Below are positions 1 through 9,282 of a stretch of DNA of 64,000 nt, in pieces. Position numbers and translations under genes: made by a program. The stretch lies in contig NZ_LMDY01000013.1 in the NCBI RefSeq assembly GCF_001425905.1, positions 440,177-504,176 of the forward strand, given 5' to 3'. How positions within the stretch are numbered: position 1 is the first letter of the stretch; each line of letters begins with the position of its first letter. Below the pieces are notes generated by a model. It ran no database searches. It saw only the letters and a list, made by a program, of their open reading frames with translations, and was not told where the DNA came from. This DNA comes from Methylibium sp. Root1272 (lineage in GTDB: Bacteria; Pseudomonadota; Gammaproteobacteria; Burkholderiales; Burkholderiaceae_C).

Positions 1-1015
1 AAGCCGTGGCGGGCAGGCCGATCTCGACCGCCAGTTGCAGGGGCAGGTTGTGCGTGTGGTCGAAGAACGCGACAGGCCGGTCCGGGAAGGGCGTGAAGGT
101 CCAGGCGAAGTTGAAATTGCCCCAGCCGACGCCGGCCCACGGGTTCTGTGCGATCAGCGTCAGCGCGTTGCGCCAGATCGCGAAGCGCGAGCTGCTGATG
201 TCGCCGTTGGCCTGCAGGCGTTCTGCAGCGTAGAAGTGGGCGTGCTGCCACGCGGCGTACTCGGCCAGGCCGGCCCAACAGAGGAGATAGGCCACAGGTG
301 CCAGCGCGAGCGTCCATCGCGCGGCGCGTGGCAGCGTGCGATCGACCACGGCCCACAGCAGCAGCACGCCGAGCGACAGCGCGCCGGTCCGCGAGGCGCT
401 GAGCGCCACCGCCAGCACCATGGCGAAGAGCGAGACGGCAGCCCAGGGTGCGCGCAGGCGGCCGGCGTGCCAGAGCCACGTGGTCATGACGATCGCGCAC
501 AACAGGGCGGTGGCCAGATGATTGGGCTGGCGCATGTTGCCGACGGAGCGGCCGGCGGCACCCGCGGGTGCCACGAACCAGCCGTCGGCCATCGAGGGGG
601 CGAAGTACTGAACCATCGCCACAAGCACGCAGGCCAGTCCGGCAAGCAGCCAGGCCCATGCCATAGCGGGTACGCCGTGCCGCCCGAGCTTTCCGCTCGA
701 CGCCCACAGCACGGCGACCGACGCGCACAGCACCAGTGCGGGCGCGCCCTGGCCGTGGTCGAGGCGAAGCAACGCGAACACAGGACACAGGGCGAGGGCC
801 GCCGTTGCAGCAAGCAGGGTCGGTCTGGCACTCTTGGCTTGCGAATCCGTTCCCATTGCCGTCCAGGGCATCGATAACAGCCATAGACCCCAGCCTGTGG
901 CGGCAAGCACTTGGTTGTAGAAGACCGAGTCGGGAACGGTGGCAGTGGCCGACAACAGCGGCAGGAAGATGGCAAGCAACGAAATCGCGGCCATGGTCGA
1001 ATCCGTTCGTGCCAT
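1..1015 (-). CDS. PglL/Wzy-type O-oligosaccharyltransferase (O-antigen ligase family), C-terminus outside window
   Basis: Reading the minus strand from ATG at 1015 gives 338 codons without a stop, so the 3' end lies beyond base 1. The protein is a polytopic membrane protein with many hydrophobic helices. Residues 160-169 read NMRQPNHLAT, the hallmark of the PglL_A segment of protein O-oligosaccharyltransferases. SASRTG (206-211), QNPWAGVGWGNF (290-301) and DHTHN (319-323) fit the Wzy_C ligase region, whose large periplasmic loop carries the catalytic His/Arg. Members transfer a lipid-linked glycan to pilin or other proteins, or to lipid A core. Two pilin genes lie 2.5 kb away, so pilin O-glycosylation is the favoured role (inference). 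The ATG at 994 or GTG at 1018 could also be the start; no strong ribosome site decides it. Confidence 0.85.
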   Translation of the reverse strand, partial: MARTDSTMAAISLLAIFLPLLSATATVPDSVFYNQVLAATGWGLWLLSMPWTAMGTDSQAKSARPTLLAATAALALCPVFALLRLDHGQGAPALVLCASVAVLWASSGKLGRHGVPAMAWAWLLAGLACVLVAMVQYFAPSMADGWFVAPAGAAGRSVGNMRQPNHLATALLCAIVMTTWLWHAGRLRAPWAAVSLFAMVLAVALSASRTGALSLGVLLLWAVVDRTLPRAARWTLALAPVAYLLCWAGLAEYAAWQHAHFYAAERLQANGDISSSRFAIWRNALTLIAQNPWAGVGWGNFNFAWTFTPFPDRPVAFFDHTHNLPLQLAVEIGLPATA

Positions 1016-1109
1016 CACGAGGAAGTTGTTGGCGAGGCACGAATGCTAACGACGTATGTGTTCGCCGAGATTTGGCATCAGGGTGAGCCGCACTGAAAGC
1101 TGCATTGTT

Positions 1110-1126
1110 TGATGGCAGTGCCATCA
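1110..1126. repeat. Short perfect palindrome upstream of the TPR-glycosyltransferase gene
   Basis: TGATGGCA-G-TGCCATCA has 8-bp arms around one base. It lies in the 170-bp gap between the divergent PglL-like gene and the TPR gene, about 60 bp before the latter's start. It looks like an operator-type site for a dimeric regulator, but no family is recognised. Confidence 0.4.
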
Positions 1127-1185
1127 GGCAAGTCCTGCCGCTATGCTCGCGTGTCAAGCGACATTGATGCGACGGAAGAGATGCC

Positions 1186-3420
1186 ATGGGGATGATCGGG
1201 AGCTTGTTGCGCAACCTCAGGCCCGGTAGCCGAAGTCGGCAGCGGTGGACTCCCGCCGAGGTCAGGGAACTGATCTCTCGCGGCAGATTGCGGGAGGCGT
1301 CCGACGCGGCCAACCTGCTGGTGGAGTCGACCCCGCAACGCGAACTCATCGCTATGTGCCTCAAGGGTGAGATCGCTTTTCATGAGCATCGCGATGCCGA
1401 CGCGGAAGCGATGTTTCGCCAAGCCTTGGAGCAGGCCCCGGGGCTGGCCGATGCTCAATATGGGTTGTCGCTGGTGCTCGGCGAACGAGGCCAGCACGAA
1501 CTGGCTGTCCTTCACGCCCAGTTTGCCGTGAACGGGGGCTCCGAGCCGCGGTTCAGCGCGCAACTCGGCTTGTGTCACATACGGCGCGGCAGCTTTGCCA
1601 TGGCAACTGCAGCCCTCGCTCGGGCCACGCGGCTCGATCCGCTGGATAAGGCATCCTGGAACAATCTTGGCATCGTTGCGAGAGCGCGGCGCGATGTTCC
1701 AGCTGCACGCACGGCCTTCAAGCGGGCATTGGAGATCGACCCACAGTTCGACAGCGCACGAAGCAACCTTGCTCTTCTGGAGCAGGATATCGCCGACCAC
1801 GGTGGCGTGAGTACGCCGACTGAATCCGACAGGGTGAGCGGAAATCCTCGCCTGGATGTTGTGCATTCGCTCTACCATGCTGAAGGTCTTGCCCGGGCCA
1901 TCGACGCCTGTGAAGAACTGTGCATCTGCGAACCCGATGAAGGTCTCTTTGTCATCGAACTCTTCAGGCTGTACAAGGAGCAAGGAGACACGCAGACCGG
2001 GATCGACGCACTGCAGGCATTTCATTCGCGCAACCCGACTGACATGGCTGTCGTTTCGGAGCTAGGTTGCGCACTCGTCAAGGAGCGGGAGCTTCGTCTG
2101 GCAAAGCCGTTCGTCGAGACCGCATTGGCCGCGCGCCCGGGCGACGTGAATCTGCTGCTGGCGATGGCCGATATTCGAGAGGAGCAGGATCGCTTTGCAG
2201 AAGCGGGTGAGTTGGTCGATCGTGCCTATGCGCTTGATCCCAGCCCCAATATCAAGGGGCGATACATCGCCAGTCTGGTGACGCGGTACCGGTATCAGGA
2301 GGCGCTGGATCGGATCGATGAGATCTTGGAAGAGTTTCCCGGAGCGGCCGACGAGTTCCTCGCATTGCGCGTCTATGCACTGACGAATGTCGGGCGTCAC
2401 GATGAGGCCCTGCCGATCCTGGACAAGGCGGTGGCCGATTATCCTCACGAGCCCATTCGTCGCTTTCCCCGCGCGACTATTCATCTCCTGAATGAGCGCT
2501 ACGCGGAGGGATGGGATGACTATGCTTTGCGGACCCTCAGTTCGGTCAAGCATCTAAGGATGCTGCCGTTCCCGATGTGGAGCGGTGAACGCCTGGAAGG
2601 CAAGACCATTCTCCTGTTGGCCGAGCAGGGGCTTGGCGATCAGGTGATGTTCGCGTCCTGCCTTCCCGATCTGCTTGAACTGGGTCCAGCTCGAACGATC
2701 GTGGAAGTCGTTGATAGGGTTGCACCGACGATTGCCAGAGCGTTTCCGCAATGTCAGATCATTCCGACGCGGCAGGACAATTCGTTCGACTGGGTCCGCG
2801 GCCTGGGTGCTATTGACTACTTTGCACCAATCGGCGATCTGCCGCGAGTTTTTCGCCGCAGCCATGCGGATTTTCCGGCGCACCGGGGATATCTCTGCGC
2901 AGAGCCCGCGCGCGTCCAGCATTGGCGCAACCAGCTGGAACGAGCAGGACAAGGCCCATACATCGGCTTGTCGTGGCGAGGCGGCATCGAGTCCACCCGT
3001 CGGGGCTTGCGAACGCTCGACGTCGAGCGGCTGGCGCCGCTCGCCGAGCGTTGCACTGCCACCTGGGTCTGTCTGCAATATGGTGAAGTGGGGGCTGACC
3101 TCGCGAAGGCCAACGAAGCCGGACTGACATTGCAGTATTGGCCCGAATCGATCAAGGATCTCGATGATTTCGCGGCGCTGATCACGGCGCTCGATCTTGT
3201 GATAACGGTTTGCAATACTACGGTGCACTACGCAGGCGCTCTGGATCGCCCCGTGTGGGTCATGGCACCCAAAGTGCCAGAGTGGCGGTACGGCCTTCAT
3301 TCGAAGGTACTTCCCTGGTATCCGAGTTCGCGCATCTTTCGTCAGACCGAGGCCGAGAACTGGCCGTCCGTACTAGAAGTGGTGAGTGAAGAGCTCGCGA
3401 GATTCACGCAGGACGACTGA
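1186..3420 (+). CDS. TPR protein with C-terminal GT9/heptosyltransferase-like domain
   Basis: This is a 744-residue protein. Residues of roughly 20-450 form repeated tetratricopeptide helices (for example the YGLSLVLGERGQHELAVLHA and NNLGIVARARRDVPAARTAF type). From about 470 it changes to a Rossmann-like domain with EQGLGDQVMFASCLPDL near 480 and TTVHYAGALDRPVWVM near 676, as in TPR-linked ADP-heptose-type glycosyltransferases. No signal peptide is visible, so it should act in the cytoplasm. Such proteins occur in flagellin and pilin glycosylation loci. The ATG at 1186 is preceded by GGAAGAG (1173-1179) at good spacing; an ATG at 1181 is out of frame. Codon use looks less GC-biased than in the housekeeping genes further right. 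Substrate and sugar cannot be told from sequence. Confidence 0.8.
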   Translation: MGMIGSLLRNLRPGSRSRQRWTPAEVRELISRGRLREASDAANLLVESTPQRELIAMCLKGEIAFHEHRDADAEAMFRQALEQAPGLADAQYGLSLVLGERGQHELAVLHAQFAVNGGSEPRFSAQLGLCHIRRGSFAMATAALARATRLDPLDKASWNNLGIVARARRDVPAARTAFKRALEIDPQFDSARSNLALLEQDIADHGGVSTPTESDRVSGNPRLDVVHSLYHAEGLARAIDACEELCICEPDEGLFVIELFRLYKEQGDTQTGIDALQAFHSRNPTDMAVVSELGCALVKERELRLAKPFVETALAARPGDVNLLLAMADIREEQDRFAEAGELVDRAYALDPSPNIKGRYIASLVTRYRYQEALDRIDEILEEFPGAADEFLALRVYALTNVGRHDEALPILDKAVADYPHEPIRRFPRATIHLLNERYAEGWDDYALRTLSSVKHLRMLPFPMWSGERLEGKTILLLAEQGLGDQVMFASCLPDLLELGPARTIVEVVDRVAPTIARAFPQCQIIPTRQDNSFDWVRGLGAIDYFAPIGDLPRVFRRSHADFPAHRGYLCAEPARVQHWRNQLERAGQGPYIGLSWRGGIESTRRGLRTLDVERLAPLAERCTATWVCLQYGEVGADLAKANEAGLTLQYWPESIKDLDDFAALITALDLVITVCNTTVHYAGALDRPVWVMAPKVPEWRYGLHSKVLPWYPSSRIFRQTEAENWPSVLEVVSEELARFTQDD

Positions 3421-3441
3421 AGTTATATATGAAACTCGGAC

Positions 3442-3460
3442 TGCGACAAATTTTGTCGCA
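3442..3460. promoter_or_regulatory. Perfect inverted repeat just upstream of the first pilin promoter
   Basis: TGCGACAAA-T-TTTGTCGCA has perfect 9-bp arms. It ends about 8 bp before the -24 element of the pilin promoter and begins 21 bp after the stop of the TPR gene. No T-run follows, so an intrinsic terminator is unlikely. It contains GACA/TGTC half sites resembling those reported for PilR, the sigma-54 activator of pilA, but it is closer to the promoter than a usual enhancer site. Confidence 0.45.
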
Positions 3461-3467
3461 GAGCTTG

Positions 3468-3485
3468 ACGGCACGGCAATTGCTG
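3468..3485 (+). promoter_or_regulatory. Sigma-54 (RpoN) promoter of pilin copy 1
   Basis: CGGCACGGCAATTGCT matches the -24/-12 consensus TGGCACG-N4-TTGCW at all positions except the first T. The GG of the -24 box (3470) and the GC of the -12 box (3482) are exactly 12 bp apart. Major pilin genes are classically RpoN/PilSR-controlled. The predicted leader is about 40 nt to the ATG at 3537. Confidence 0.85.
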
Positions 3486-3536
3486 AATTAACGACTGCGT
3501 CAGGTTTCTGACAGTCACTTTCTGAGGAGCCCCTAC

Positions 3537-3950
<414 letters not shown>

Positions 3951-3976
3951 CAGGCCCTCGCTGTCTCGTACCCGAC

Positions 3977-4004
3977 AAGAGGCGCTTCGGCGCCTCTTTT
4001 TGTT
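3977..4004 (+). terminator. Rho-independent terminator after pilin copy 1
   Basis: Stem AGAGGCGC (3978-3985), TTCG loop, GCGCCTCT (3990-3997), then TTTT. It makes pilin copy 1 monocistronic. The same hairpin follows copy 2. Confidence 0.93.
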
Positions 4005-4145
4005 GGTGATCCAGCCAAGCCGAAGGTCGAATCCGGCATCTATTAGGTGACGCACAGGGTCAACGTGGGCCGTCGTTCCGAACTCTGGATGTGATGACTT
4101 TCACACCCGGTAACGCGGCAGCGACGTTTCCTGTCACTTTCAGCG

Positions 4146-4162
4146 TCGGCACGATGCTTGCG
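4146..4162 (+). promoter_or_regulatory. Sigma-54 promoter of pilin copy 2
   Basis: CGGCACGATGCTTGCG again fits the RpoN consensus, with the -24 GG (4148) and -12 GC (4160) exactly 12 bp apart. The flanking sequence is unlike that of the first promoter, so the two copies can be regulated separately by different upstream sites. Confidence 0.85.
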
Positions 4163-4206
4163 CCAGCAGCTCTGCGTACTTTCTCATTCCGCTTAGGAGC
4201 CCCTGC

Positions 4207-4620
4207 ATGAAGAGATCCCTCCAACAAGGCTTCACGCTCATCGAACTGATGATCGTGGTGGCCATCATCGGTATCCTGGCGGCGGTCGCGCTGCCAGCGT
4301 ATCAAGACTACACGATCCGTGCTCGCGTTTCGGAGATCATCCTCGGGGCTTCGTCCGCCCGTACGTCGATCACCGAGCATTGTCAGAACGCCAACAGCTG
4401 TGGTGGTCTGAACACTGCAGCTATCGTCATCAGCACGACGAAGTACATTGCTAGCTCGGCGATCTCGGCTGCCGGCATCATCAATGTCTCCGGTACCACG
4501 GCCGTCGGCACCACTGGTGTTTCGGTCGCGCTGACCCCGAGCTGGAACGGCAACACAGCGGACTGGAGCTGTACGGGCGCTCCGCTGCGTCTGATGCCGG
4601 CGACGTGCCGCGGTACCTGA
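4207..4620 (+). CDS. pilA: Type IV major pilin, copy 2
   Basis: This is a second 137-residue prepilin with the same leader, peptidase site, alpha-1 helix and four cysteines as copy 1. Protein differences are confined to the stretch after TTKYI: G to A, A to S, V to I and R to T. At DNA level the first ~90 bases and the last ~115 bases plus the 3' untranslated region and terminator are nearly identical to copy 1. The middle carries many synonymous changes. AGGAG lies before the ATG, with its own sigma-54 promoter upstream. Either copy could be the main subunit; functional difference is unknown. Confidence 0.95.
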   Translation: MKRSLQQGFTLIELMIVVAIIGILAAVALPAYQDYTIRARVSEIILGASSARTSITEHCQNANSCGGLNTAAIVISTTKYIASSAISAAGIINVSGTTAVGTTGVSVALTPSWNGNTADWSCTGAPLRLMPATCRGT

Positions 4621-4646
4621 CAGGCCCTCGCTGTCTCGTACCCTAC

Positions 4647-4676
4647 AAGAGGCGCTTCGGCGCCTCTTGTTTTTTC
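4647..4676 (+). terminator. Rho-independent terminator after pilin copy 2
   Basis: Same AGAGGCGC-TTCG-GCGCCTCT hairpin as after copy 1, followed by TGTTTTTT. Similarity to the first copy ends right after it, which marks the edge of the duplicated unit. Confidence 0.93.
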
Positions 4677-4709
4677 GGCACACTGTCACTATCGCGTTCA
4701 GGTGACCTC

Positions 4710-5039
4710 ATGGGACTTTTCTCAGCACTTCGATCCAATTCTCCGGTGACGGCATTTGCCAGATCACTAGCCCAAGACATCGGCAAGCGCTATCCGCCTG
4801 CTCTGGACCAGCAATCGGGCAAGCGTCCCTCCGTCAATCGGTTGACCCGAATCATGGAGGATGCCTGCCAGAAGGCCGTGGAGTTCCAGGTCGCCAACAG
4901 ACTGGGGTGGCTGGGAAAGGCCAAGCTCGGGAACAGCTTTCGCTGGGAGCTGACTGAAATGGGGTACCAAAAAGATTTTGTCGATTTTGCGACCGAGGCC
5001 GTGATCGTCCACGTGAGTCGAAAAGCACCGAAAGCCTAG
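4710..5039 (+). CDS. Small hypothetical protein downstream of the pilins
   Basis: The 109-residue frame starts at ATG 4710, shortly after AGGTGA. A longer reading frame would run back through the pilin terminator and is unlikely. No signal peptide or membrane segment is visible. The N-terminal half is basic with Ser/Arg, the C-terminal half mixed (KAVEFQVANRLGWLGKAKLG). I do not recognise a family. It sits between the pilin terminator and the convergent GT61 gene, so it is probably transcribed alone from its own weak promoter. Codon use is like the rest of the lower-GC pilin region. Confidence 0.6.
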   Translation: MGLFSALRSNSPVTAFARSLAQDIGKRYPPALDQQSGKRPSVNRLTRIMEDACQKAVEFQVANRLGWLGKAKLGNSFRWELTEMGYQKDFVDFATEAVIVHVSRKAPKA

Positions 5040-5050
5040 GCCTGCCGTCC

Positions 5051-6763
5051 TCAGGAGTCGATGTGCTGCCGGCGAAGTGTCGAAATTAGCTGGGCAAGAT
5101 CGACCGTGATGGTGGCCTCGAATGGCAGGGTCATGGCCGAACGGCCGCTCGGAGCGCACTCTAGCCAGCTGAGCTCATGCTCGCAAGCAGTAGCCAACGA
5201 ATCGAACCGTCGGTCGGTGACGCTTCGCATGGTGACTTGATCGGCGAGTGCCACGATCTTCGCGCCAGGAGGAGCGAAGATCATCGCGGCGAGGCCTGAT
5301 CCTGCCGCTGAAACGATGTAGCCGGCCGTAACAATCCGTCGGATCTGCTCGGATAGGCCAAGACTGTCCATCCGGATAATTTCGTAGCCCCACGAGGTCA
5401 ATAGCTCCACCAAGAGTGTTTCGTTCGCGATTTGGCAACCCTTCAGAGACCCCCCCAGAAAGCAGATCCTGCTAGGAGGCGCGTCGCGCGACAGCGCCGG
5501 AGCGAGTCGCTGTCGGCACCATCGCGGCAGAAGAGGATCTACCCAACCCCCAGCAGACACGGCCTTCGATGGCACCCAGAGTTCGGCAAATCGAACGGGT
5601 TGCTCTGGCTTGACTTGAATACGGCTCGCCTCGGGTTTGCCGAGCATCGTGAGCAGCTCGTTTTGCTGCGGCGTCAGATCGCCATTGACCACCAGTGGCA
5701 ACTCAGCCGAAGCCTCCAGGGTCTCGGCGATGGCCAGTGCCCCAAGACTATCGAGGAGAAAGCCGTCGTAGTCCGGCGCGCCCCCGACCAGCAATGCGGG
5801 CGTGTCGATCAGGGGCAGTTCGCGCGGCATGCGCAATTCCGTCCGACGACCTGCGCGATTCAGCAGGAATGGACTGCCTGCAAGTTCATGGTCCAACAAA
5901 GGTCGGCGCGTGCCGAAGCCGTCGAGAATGACTTTCTCCTCGTCGAGCAGAGGAATCCAGCCAAGTGTGGGCATGACCGCGACGCGAGCTAGCTTGGCAA
6001 GCAAGGGCCTGCGGCCGGGCTTGCCAAGCTCCACGGCTCGCCGGCACGGGATGTCCGAGCGGCTGCACCACTGAAGCATCGACAGCCATGCGGCACTCAC
6101 GTCGCGCGATCCGCTAGGGCACGGCTGTACCGCTTCCAGATGCCTGCGGGCGTAGGACTGAAGGGCCTTGAACTGATACAAATGCTGGGCAATCTCTTGC
6201 CGCATGGGTGCCGTCGCTGCATGAGCAGTCGGCAATTCTTCTAGCTTCCTGGAAACAAATTGGAGTTCGCCGAGGGGAGGGTCGACCGGCCCGGCATGGA
6301 CCTTCGCGAAGGCCTGCACGAAAGCGAGCAGGGCCGCGGCGCTCGGCCGCGGCACCAGGAAGACGAGCTTGCGACGATAAGAAAGCTCATCCTCTGGGCG
6401 CTGCAGAAGTCTGAACAGGACGGCGCACGCCTTCCAAACCTGCGGGTCTTCAGGAAAATGCTTCTCGGCCCGAGCGAGCCATTGCGCCGCTTCGTCCAGT
6501 TGTGCTTCGGCAATACAGATGCGCCCGAGAGTCACCAGCGTAGCCGGAATTCGAGCCGATTCGGTATGCGGCACAAGCAACCGCCGAGCATCCTCTACAC
6601 GTCCCTGATCGAACTCAACCCGGGCGGCGGCCGAAGCCTCGAGCTCCTCGGAGCTGGCTTGCACCAGACCGGGTGTCTGCTTCCAGCGAGGCGTCGCATC
6701 GGTCGAGACTGACACGGTCTTACCGGCCGATCCTTGCACGAATTGCTGCTCAATTTTCTTCAT
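5051..6763 (-). CDS. TPR protein with C-terminal GT61 (DUF563) glycosyltransferase domain
   Basis: From ATG 6763 the protein has 570 residues; a TTG at 6805 would add 14. The N-terminal third is alpha-helical with TPR-like repeats (LGRICIAEAQLDEAAQWLAR, FPEDPQVWKACAVLFRLLQR). The C-terminal part shows the GT61 pattern: a central LLDSLGALA segment, RICFLGGS, then YIVSAAGSGLAAMIFAPPGA, comparable with the G-x-G-A-x-N-x-x-F-x-P-x-x-A motif. GT61 enzymes add xylose, GlcNAc or other sugars. No signal peptide is present, so it should be cytoplasmic. It is the second TPR-glycosyltransferase fusion around the pilins. It is divergent from the three-domain gene at 7100. Neither candidate start has a clear ribosome site. 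Confidence 0.72.
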   Translation of the reverse strand: MKKIEQQFVQGSAGKTVSVSTDATPRWKQTPGLVQASSEELEASAAARVEFDQGRVEDARRLLVPHTESARIPATLVTLGRICIAEAQLDEAAQWLARAEKHFPEDPQVWKACAVLFRLLQRPEDELSYRRKLVFLVPRPSAAALLAFVQAFAKVHAGPVDPPLGELQFVSRKLEELPTAHAATAPMRQEIAQHLYQFKALQSYARRHLEAVQPCPSGSRDVSAAWLSMLQWCSRSDIPCRRAVELGKPGRRPLLAKLARVAVMPTLGWIPLLDEEKVILDGFGTRRPLLDHELAGSPFLLNRAGRRTELRMPRELPLIDTPALLVGGAPDYDGFLLDSLGALAIAETLEASAELPLVVNGDLTPQQNELLTMLGKPEASRIQVKPEQPVRFAELWVPSKAVSAGGWVDPLLPRWCRQRLAPALSRDAPPSRICFLGGSLKGCQIANETLLVELLTSWGYEIIRMDSLGLSEQIRRIVTAGYIVSAAGSGLAAMIFAPPGAKIVALADQVTMRSVTDRRFDSLATACEHELSWLECAPSGRSAMTLPFEATITVDLAQLISTLRRQHIDS

Positions 6764-6805
6764 TGGCGATGGGATGGTTCGGGTAAAAATCGGGAAGCTG
6801 ATCAA

Positions 6806-7099
6806 GTGCTTCTACGAACGCGAAACTCGGAACCCAGTTCCCTACATCCGCGCCGGAGTGGGCTGGCGACGAACTATTGCATCGTCCGCAGCGATTTGTC
6901 CATTTGCAAAAATTAGTGCGGAGCCCCGCCGCAAGAAGCGAAAGTTCGTGGCGGCGGCCCGAGCGGCCGCCGACGCGGGTGCGAGCCGTTTTCGCGGCTT
7001 GCTTACGCAGAAATCTAGCGCCTGTCCTGAGCCTGCGCTGGATCGACGGATGACAGCTAAACTGGCTTGTGAACCGTGGCACTACTGAAGAGGTTTGGC
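6806..7099. other. Divergent promoter region without recognised gene
   Basis: The roughly 300 bp between the GT61 gene and the three-domain gene are AT-richer than most of the window (for example TTTGCAAAAATTAG near 6905). I see no convincing coding frame, RNA gene or strong hairpin. It presumably holds both promoters. Confidence 0.4.
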
Positions 7100-9250
7100 A
7101 TGTTGATTACCGACCAGTATCGAGCCGAGCAGGCTGCACTACACGCGAAGGGCAACTACGGTACGGCCGCCCTACAGTACGGTCAACTTGTCTGGGGCCT
7201 GTTGAACAGCACGGGTGCCACGTCCATTCTCGATTACGGGTGCGGCAGCAAGCGCAGCCTGCTTCAGGCCCTTAACCCGCCGGAGACGATTGCGTACGAA
7301 GGTTATGACCCGGCCATTCCGGACTACGCAGGTGCTCCGCTCCCTGCTGAGTTGGTTTGCTGTATCGATGTGCTGGAACACATAGAACCGACGTTGCTGG
7401 ACAACGTGCTGGACCATCTGGCCGAGTTGTGCGACCCGTACGGATTCTTCACGGTGCACTCCGGACCGGCCGTGAAGGTGCTGTCTGATGGGCGAAACGC
7501 GCACCTCACCCAGCAAGGGCCGGACTGGTGGCTGCCACGGTTCAAGCAGCGGTTCGAGGTGTACGACATGCAGCCGATCCAGAGCGGCTTCGTCGTTGTC
7601 GTTCGGTCGTTGCAGTCTTCAACTCAGTTGCCGCGCCCATCGAAGCTGAGGGCATTGATCGCACCCGAGTCGTCGAAGAGCGCCTCGACCGCGGTGATAG
7701 GAAAGGACTCGTCCAACGCAGGCCCGCCCCAGATGGTGCTCAAGTACCAGGGGAAGCGGATCGTGTTCAATACGCCGAACACAATGACAGCCTGGCGGGT
7801 GAAGACCTTGTTCGAGAAGGAGCCCGACACGATCCGCTGGATCGAACAGATGGTGCCGGGCAGTACTTTGGTGGACATCGGCGCCAACGTCGGCATGTAC
7901 AGCGTGTTCTCGGCGATCGTACGCAACATAAAGGTCTTCGCCTTCGAACCAGAGTCGCAGAACTACGCGTTACTGAACGCCAACATCGCCGACAACGGTT
8001 TGTCGGAGCAAGTTCTGGCGTTTCCGCTGGCGTTGTCGGACAGCATGCAACTCGACAGGTTGTATTTGTCCGAGTTCTCGGGCGGCGGTTCGTGCCACTC
8101 GTTTGCCGATAAGGTGGGCTTCGATCTCAAGCCTCGAAAGTCGGCTTTTGCTCAAGGCGCGTTCAGCGTCACGCTGGATCAGCTGGTGGACAGTGGCGCG
8201 ATCCCGGTTCCGGATTACATCAAGCTCGATGTCGATGGAATCGAGCACAAGGTGCTGGCGGGTGCCCGCAAGACACTTGCAAATGTCGGTGTTAAGGGGC
8301 TTATTGTCGAATTGAACACCCACTTGGAAGAGCACAACGCCGTGATTGAGATGCTGCAATCAGTCGGCTTCACGTTCGATCCCTTGCAAGTTCGGGGTGC
8401 TCTGCGAAAGGATGGGCTGTTTGAGGGCGTTGGCGAGTTCGTCTTCAGCCGCCGATCGACGAATACGATCGACTTCAACAAGACGTTCAAGATTGGCGTT
8501 CCTCGACAGCAGCAGGGCCGGCTCGTGATGAATCATGTCTTGGGCAGAGTGGCTCAAGCCGTCACGACGGAACAGCCTTTTCCGTACTTGGTGGTCGACG
8601 ACGTGTTCCCGTCAGACTACTACGCAGAGATGCTCGAGCACTTTCCGACCCCGGACAGTTTGCGTCCGATTGGTGACACCAAGCGTGTGCCGGTTGACGC
8701 ATATCGCGAACGCAACGTCGTGTTGTTCACCGACGAGGAGTTCTCCCGCATAACGCCCGATCAGCAGCGTTTTTGGCGTGAGTTTGCCGGGTGGATGTAC
8801 AGCGACCAGTTTCTGAATTTTTTCGTGCAGAAGTTTGCGTTGTACCTCGAGCCGCGACTCGATCGCATCATGGCTGCCGATGGCGTGCTCAAGGCACGTG
8901 GCGACGCTCTTCTGGTGAACGACCAGACCAATTACGCGATCGGCCCACACACGGATGCGCCGCACAGACTGGTGACTTTTCTGTTCTACCTGCCAAAGGA
9001 CGCGTCCATGCGCGAGTTGGGTACTTCGGTCTATCGACCCAAGGATCCCGCATTCACTTGCTGGGGTGGCCCTCACCATGCGAGGGAATTTTTCGATCGA
9101 GTCAACACGATCGAGTTTCTTCCGAATCGGCTGCTTTCATTTCCGAAGACAGAGCGATCGTTTCATGGTGTAGAGCAGATCATGCGTGCCAATGTGAATC
9201 GGCCGCTACTGATCAACAATATTCGAGTGCTCAATTCCGTGACTCATTGA
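7100..9250 (+). CDS. Three-domain fusion: SAM methyltransferase, FkbM methyltransferase, 2OG-Fe(II) oxygenase
   Basis: This protein has 716 residues from ATG 7100, chosen because GAAGAGG (7087-7093) lies 6 bp before it; a GTG at 7076 would add 8. Domain 1 (about 1-190) is a class I methyltransferase with ILDYGCGSKR (43-52) and CIDVLEHIEP. Domain 2 (about 220-470) is an FkbM-type methyltransferase with LVDIGANVGMYSVFSA near 257 and YIKLDVDGIEHKVLAGA near 373. Domain 3 (about 500-716) resembles 2-oxoglutarate/Fe(II) oxygenases with HTD (His617, Asp619), distal His689 (SFHGVEQ) and a following Arg. All three predicted active sites look intact. Likely it O-methylates and hydroxylates a sugar or lipid-linked glycan (inference). 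No signal peptide is visible. Confidence 0.85.
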   Translation: MLITDQYRAEQAALHAKGNYGTAALQYGQLVWGLLNSTGATSILDYGCGSKRSLLQALNPPETIAYEGYDPAIPDYAGAPLPAELVCCIDVLEHIEPTLLDNVLDHLAELCDPYGFFTVHSGPAVKVLSDGRNAHLTQQGPDWWLPRFKQRFEVYDMQPIQSGFVVVVRSLQSSTQLPRPSKLRALIAPESSKSASTAVIGKDSSNAGPPQMVLKYQGKRIVFNTPNTMTAWRVKTLFEKEPDTIRWIEQMVPGSTLVDIGANVGMYSVFSAIVRNIKVFAFEPESQNYALLNANIADNGLSEQVLAFPLALSDSMQLDRLYLSEFSGGGSCHSFADKVGFDLKPRKSAFAQGAFSVTLDQLVDSGAIPVPDYIKLDVDGIEHKVLAGARKTLANVGVKGLIVELNTHLEEHNAVIEMLQSVGFTFDPLQVRGALRKDGLFEGVGEFVFSRRSTNTIDFNKTFKIGVPRQQQGRLVMNHVLGRVAQAVTTEQPFPYLVVDDVFPSDYYAEMLEHFPTPDSLRPIGDTKRVPVDAYRERNVVLFTDEEFSRITPDQQRFWREFAGWMYSDQFLNFFVQKFALYLEPRLDRIMAADGVLKARGDALLVNDQTNYAIGPHTDAPHRLVTFLFYLPKDASMRELGTSVYRPKDPAFTCWGGPHHAREFFDRVNTIEFLPNRLLSFPKTERSFHGVEQIMRANVNRPLLINNIRVLNSVTH

Positions 9251-9282
9251 GTGCGAATCGCCGGCTTACACGATGGGCAAAA

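Noticed and set aside
1127-1140. Sigma-54-like GGCA...TGC upstream of the TPR-glycosyltransferase gene
   Set aside because: The two conserved dinucleotides are 10 rather than 12 bp apart, incompatible with RpoN binding.
3442-3460. Inverted repeat read as terminator of the TPR gene
   Set aside because: The stem is AT-rich in its centre and no T-run follows on the plus strand; its position beside the RpoN promoter favours a regulatory site.
4060-4689. 209-codon minus-strand frame across pilin copy 2
   Set aside because: It covers both strands of a certain pilin gene and its terminator, with shadow-like Arg-rich composition.
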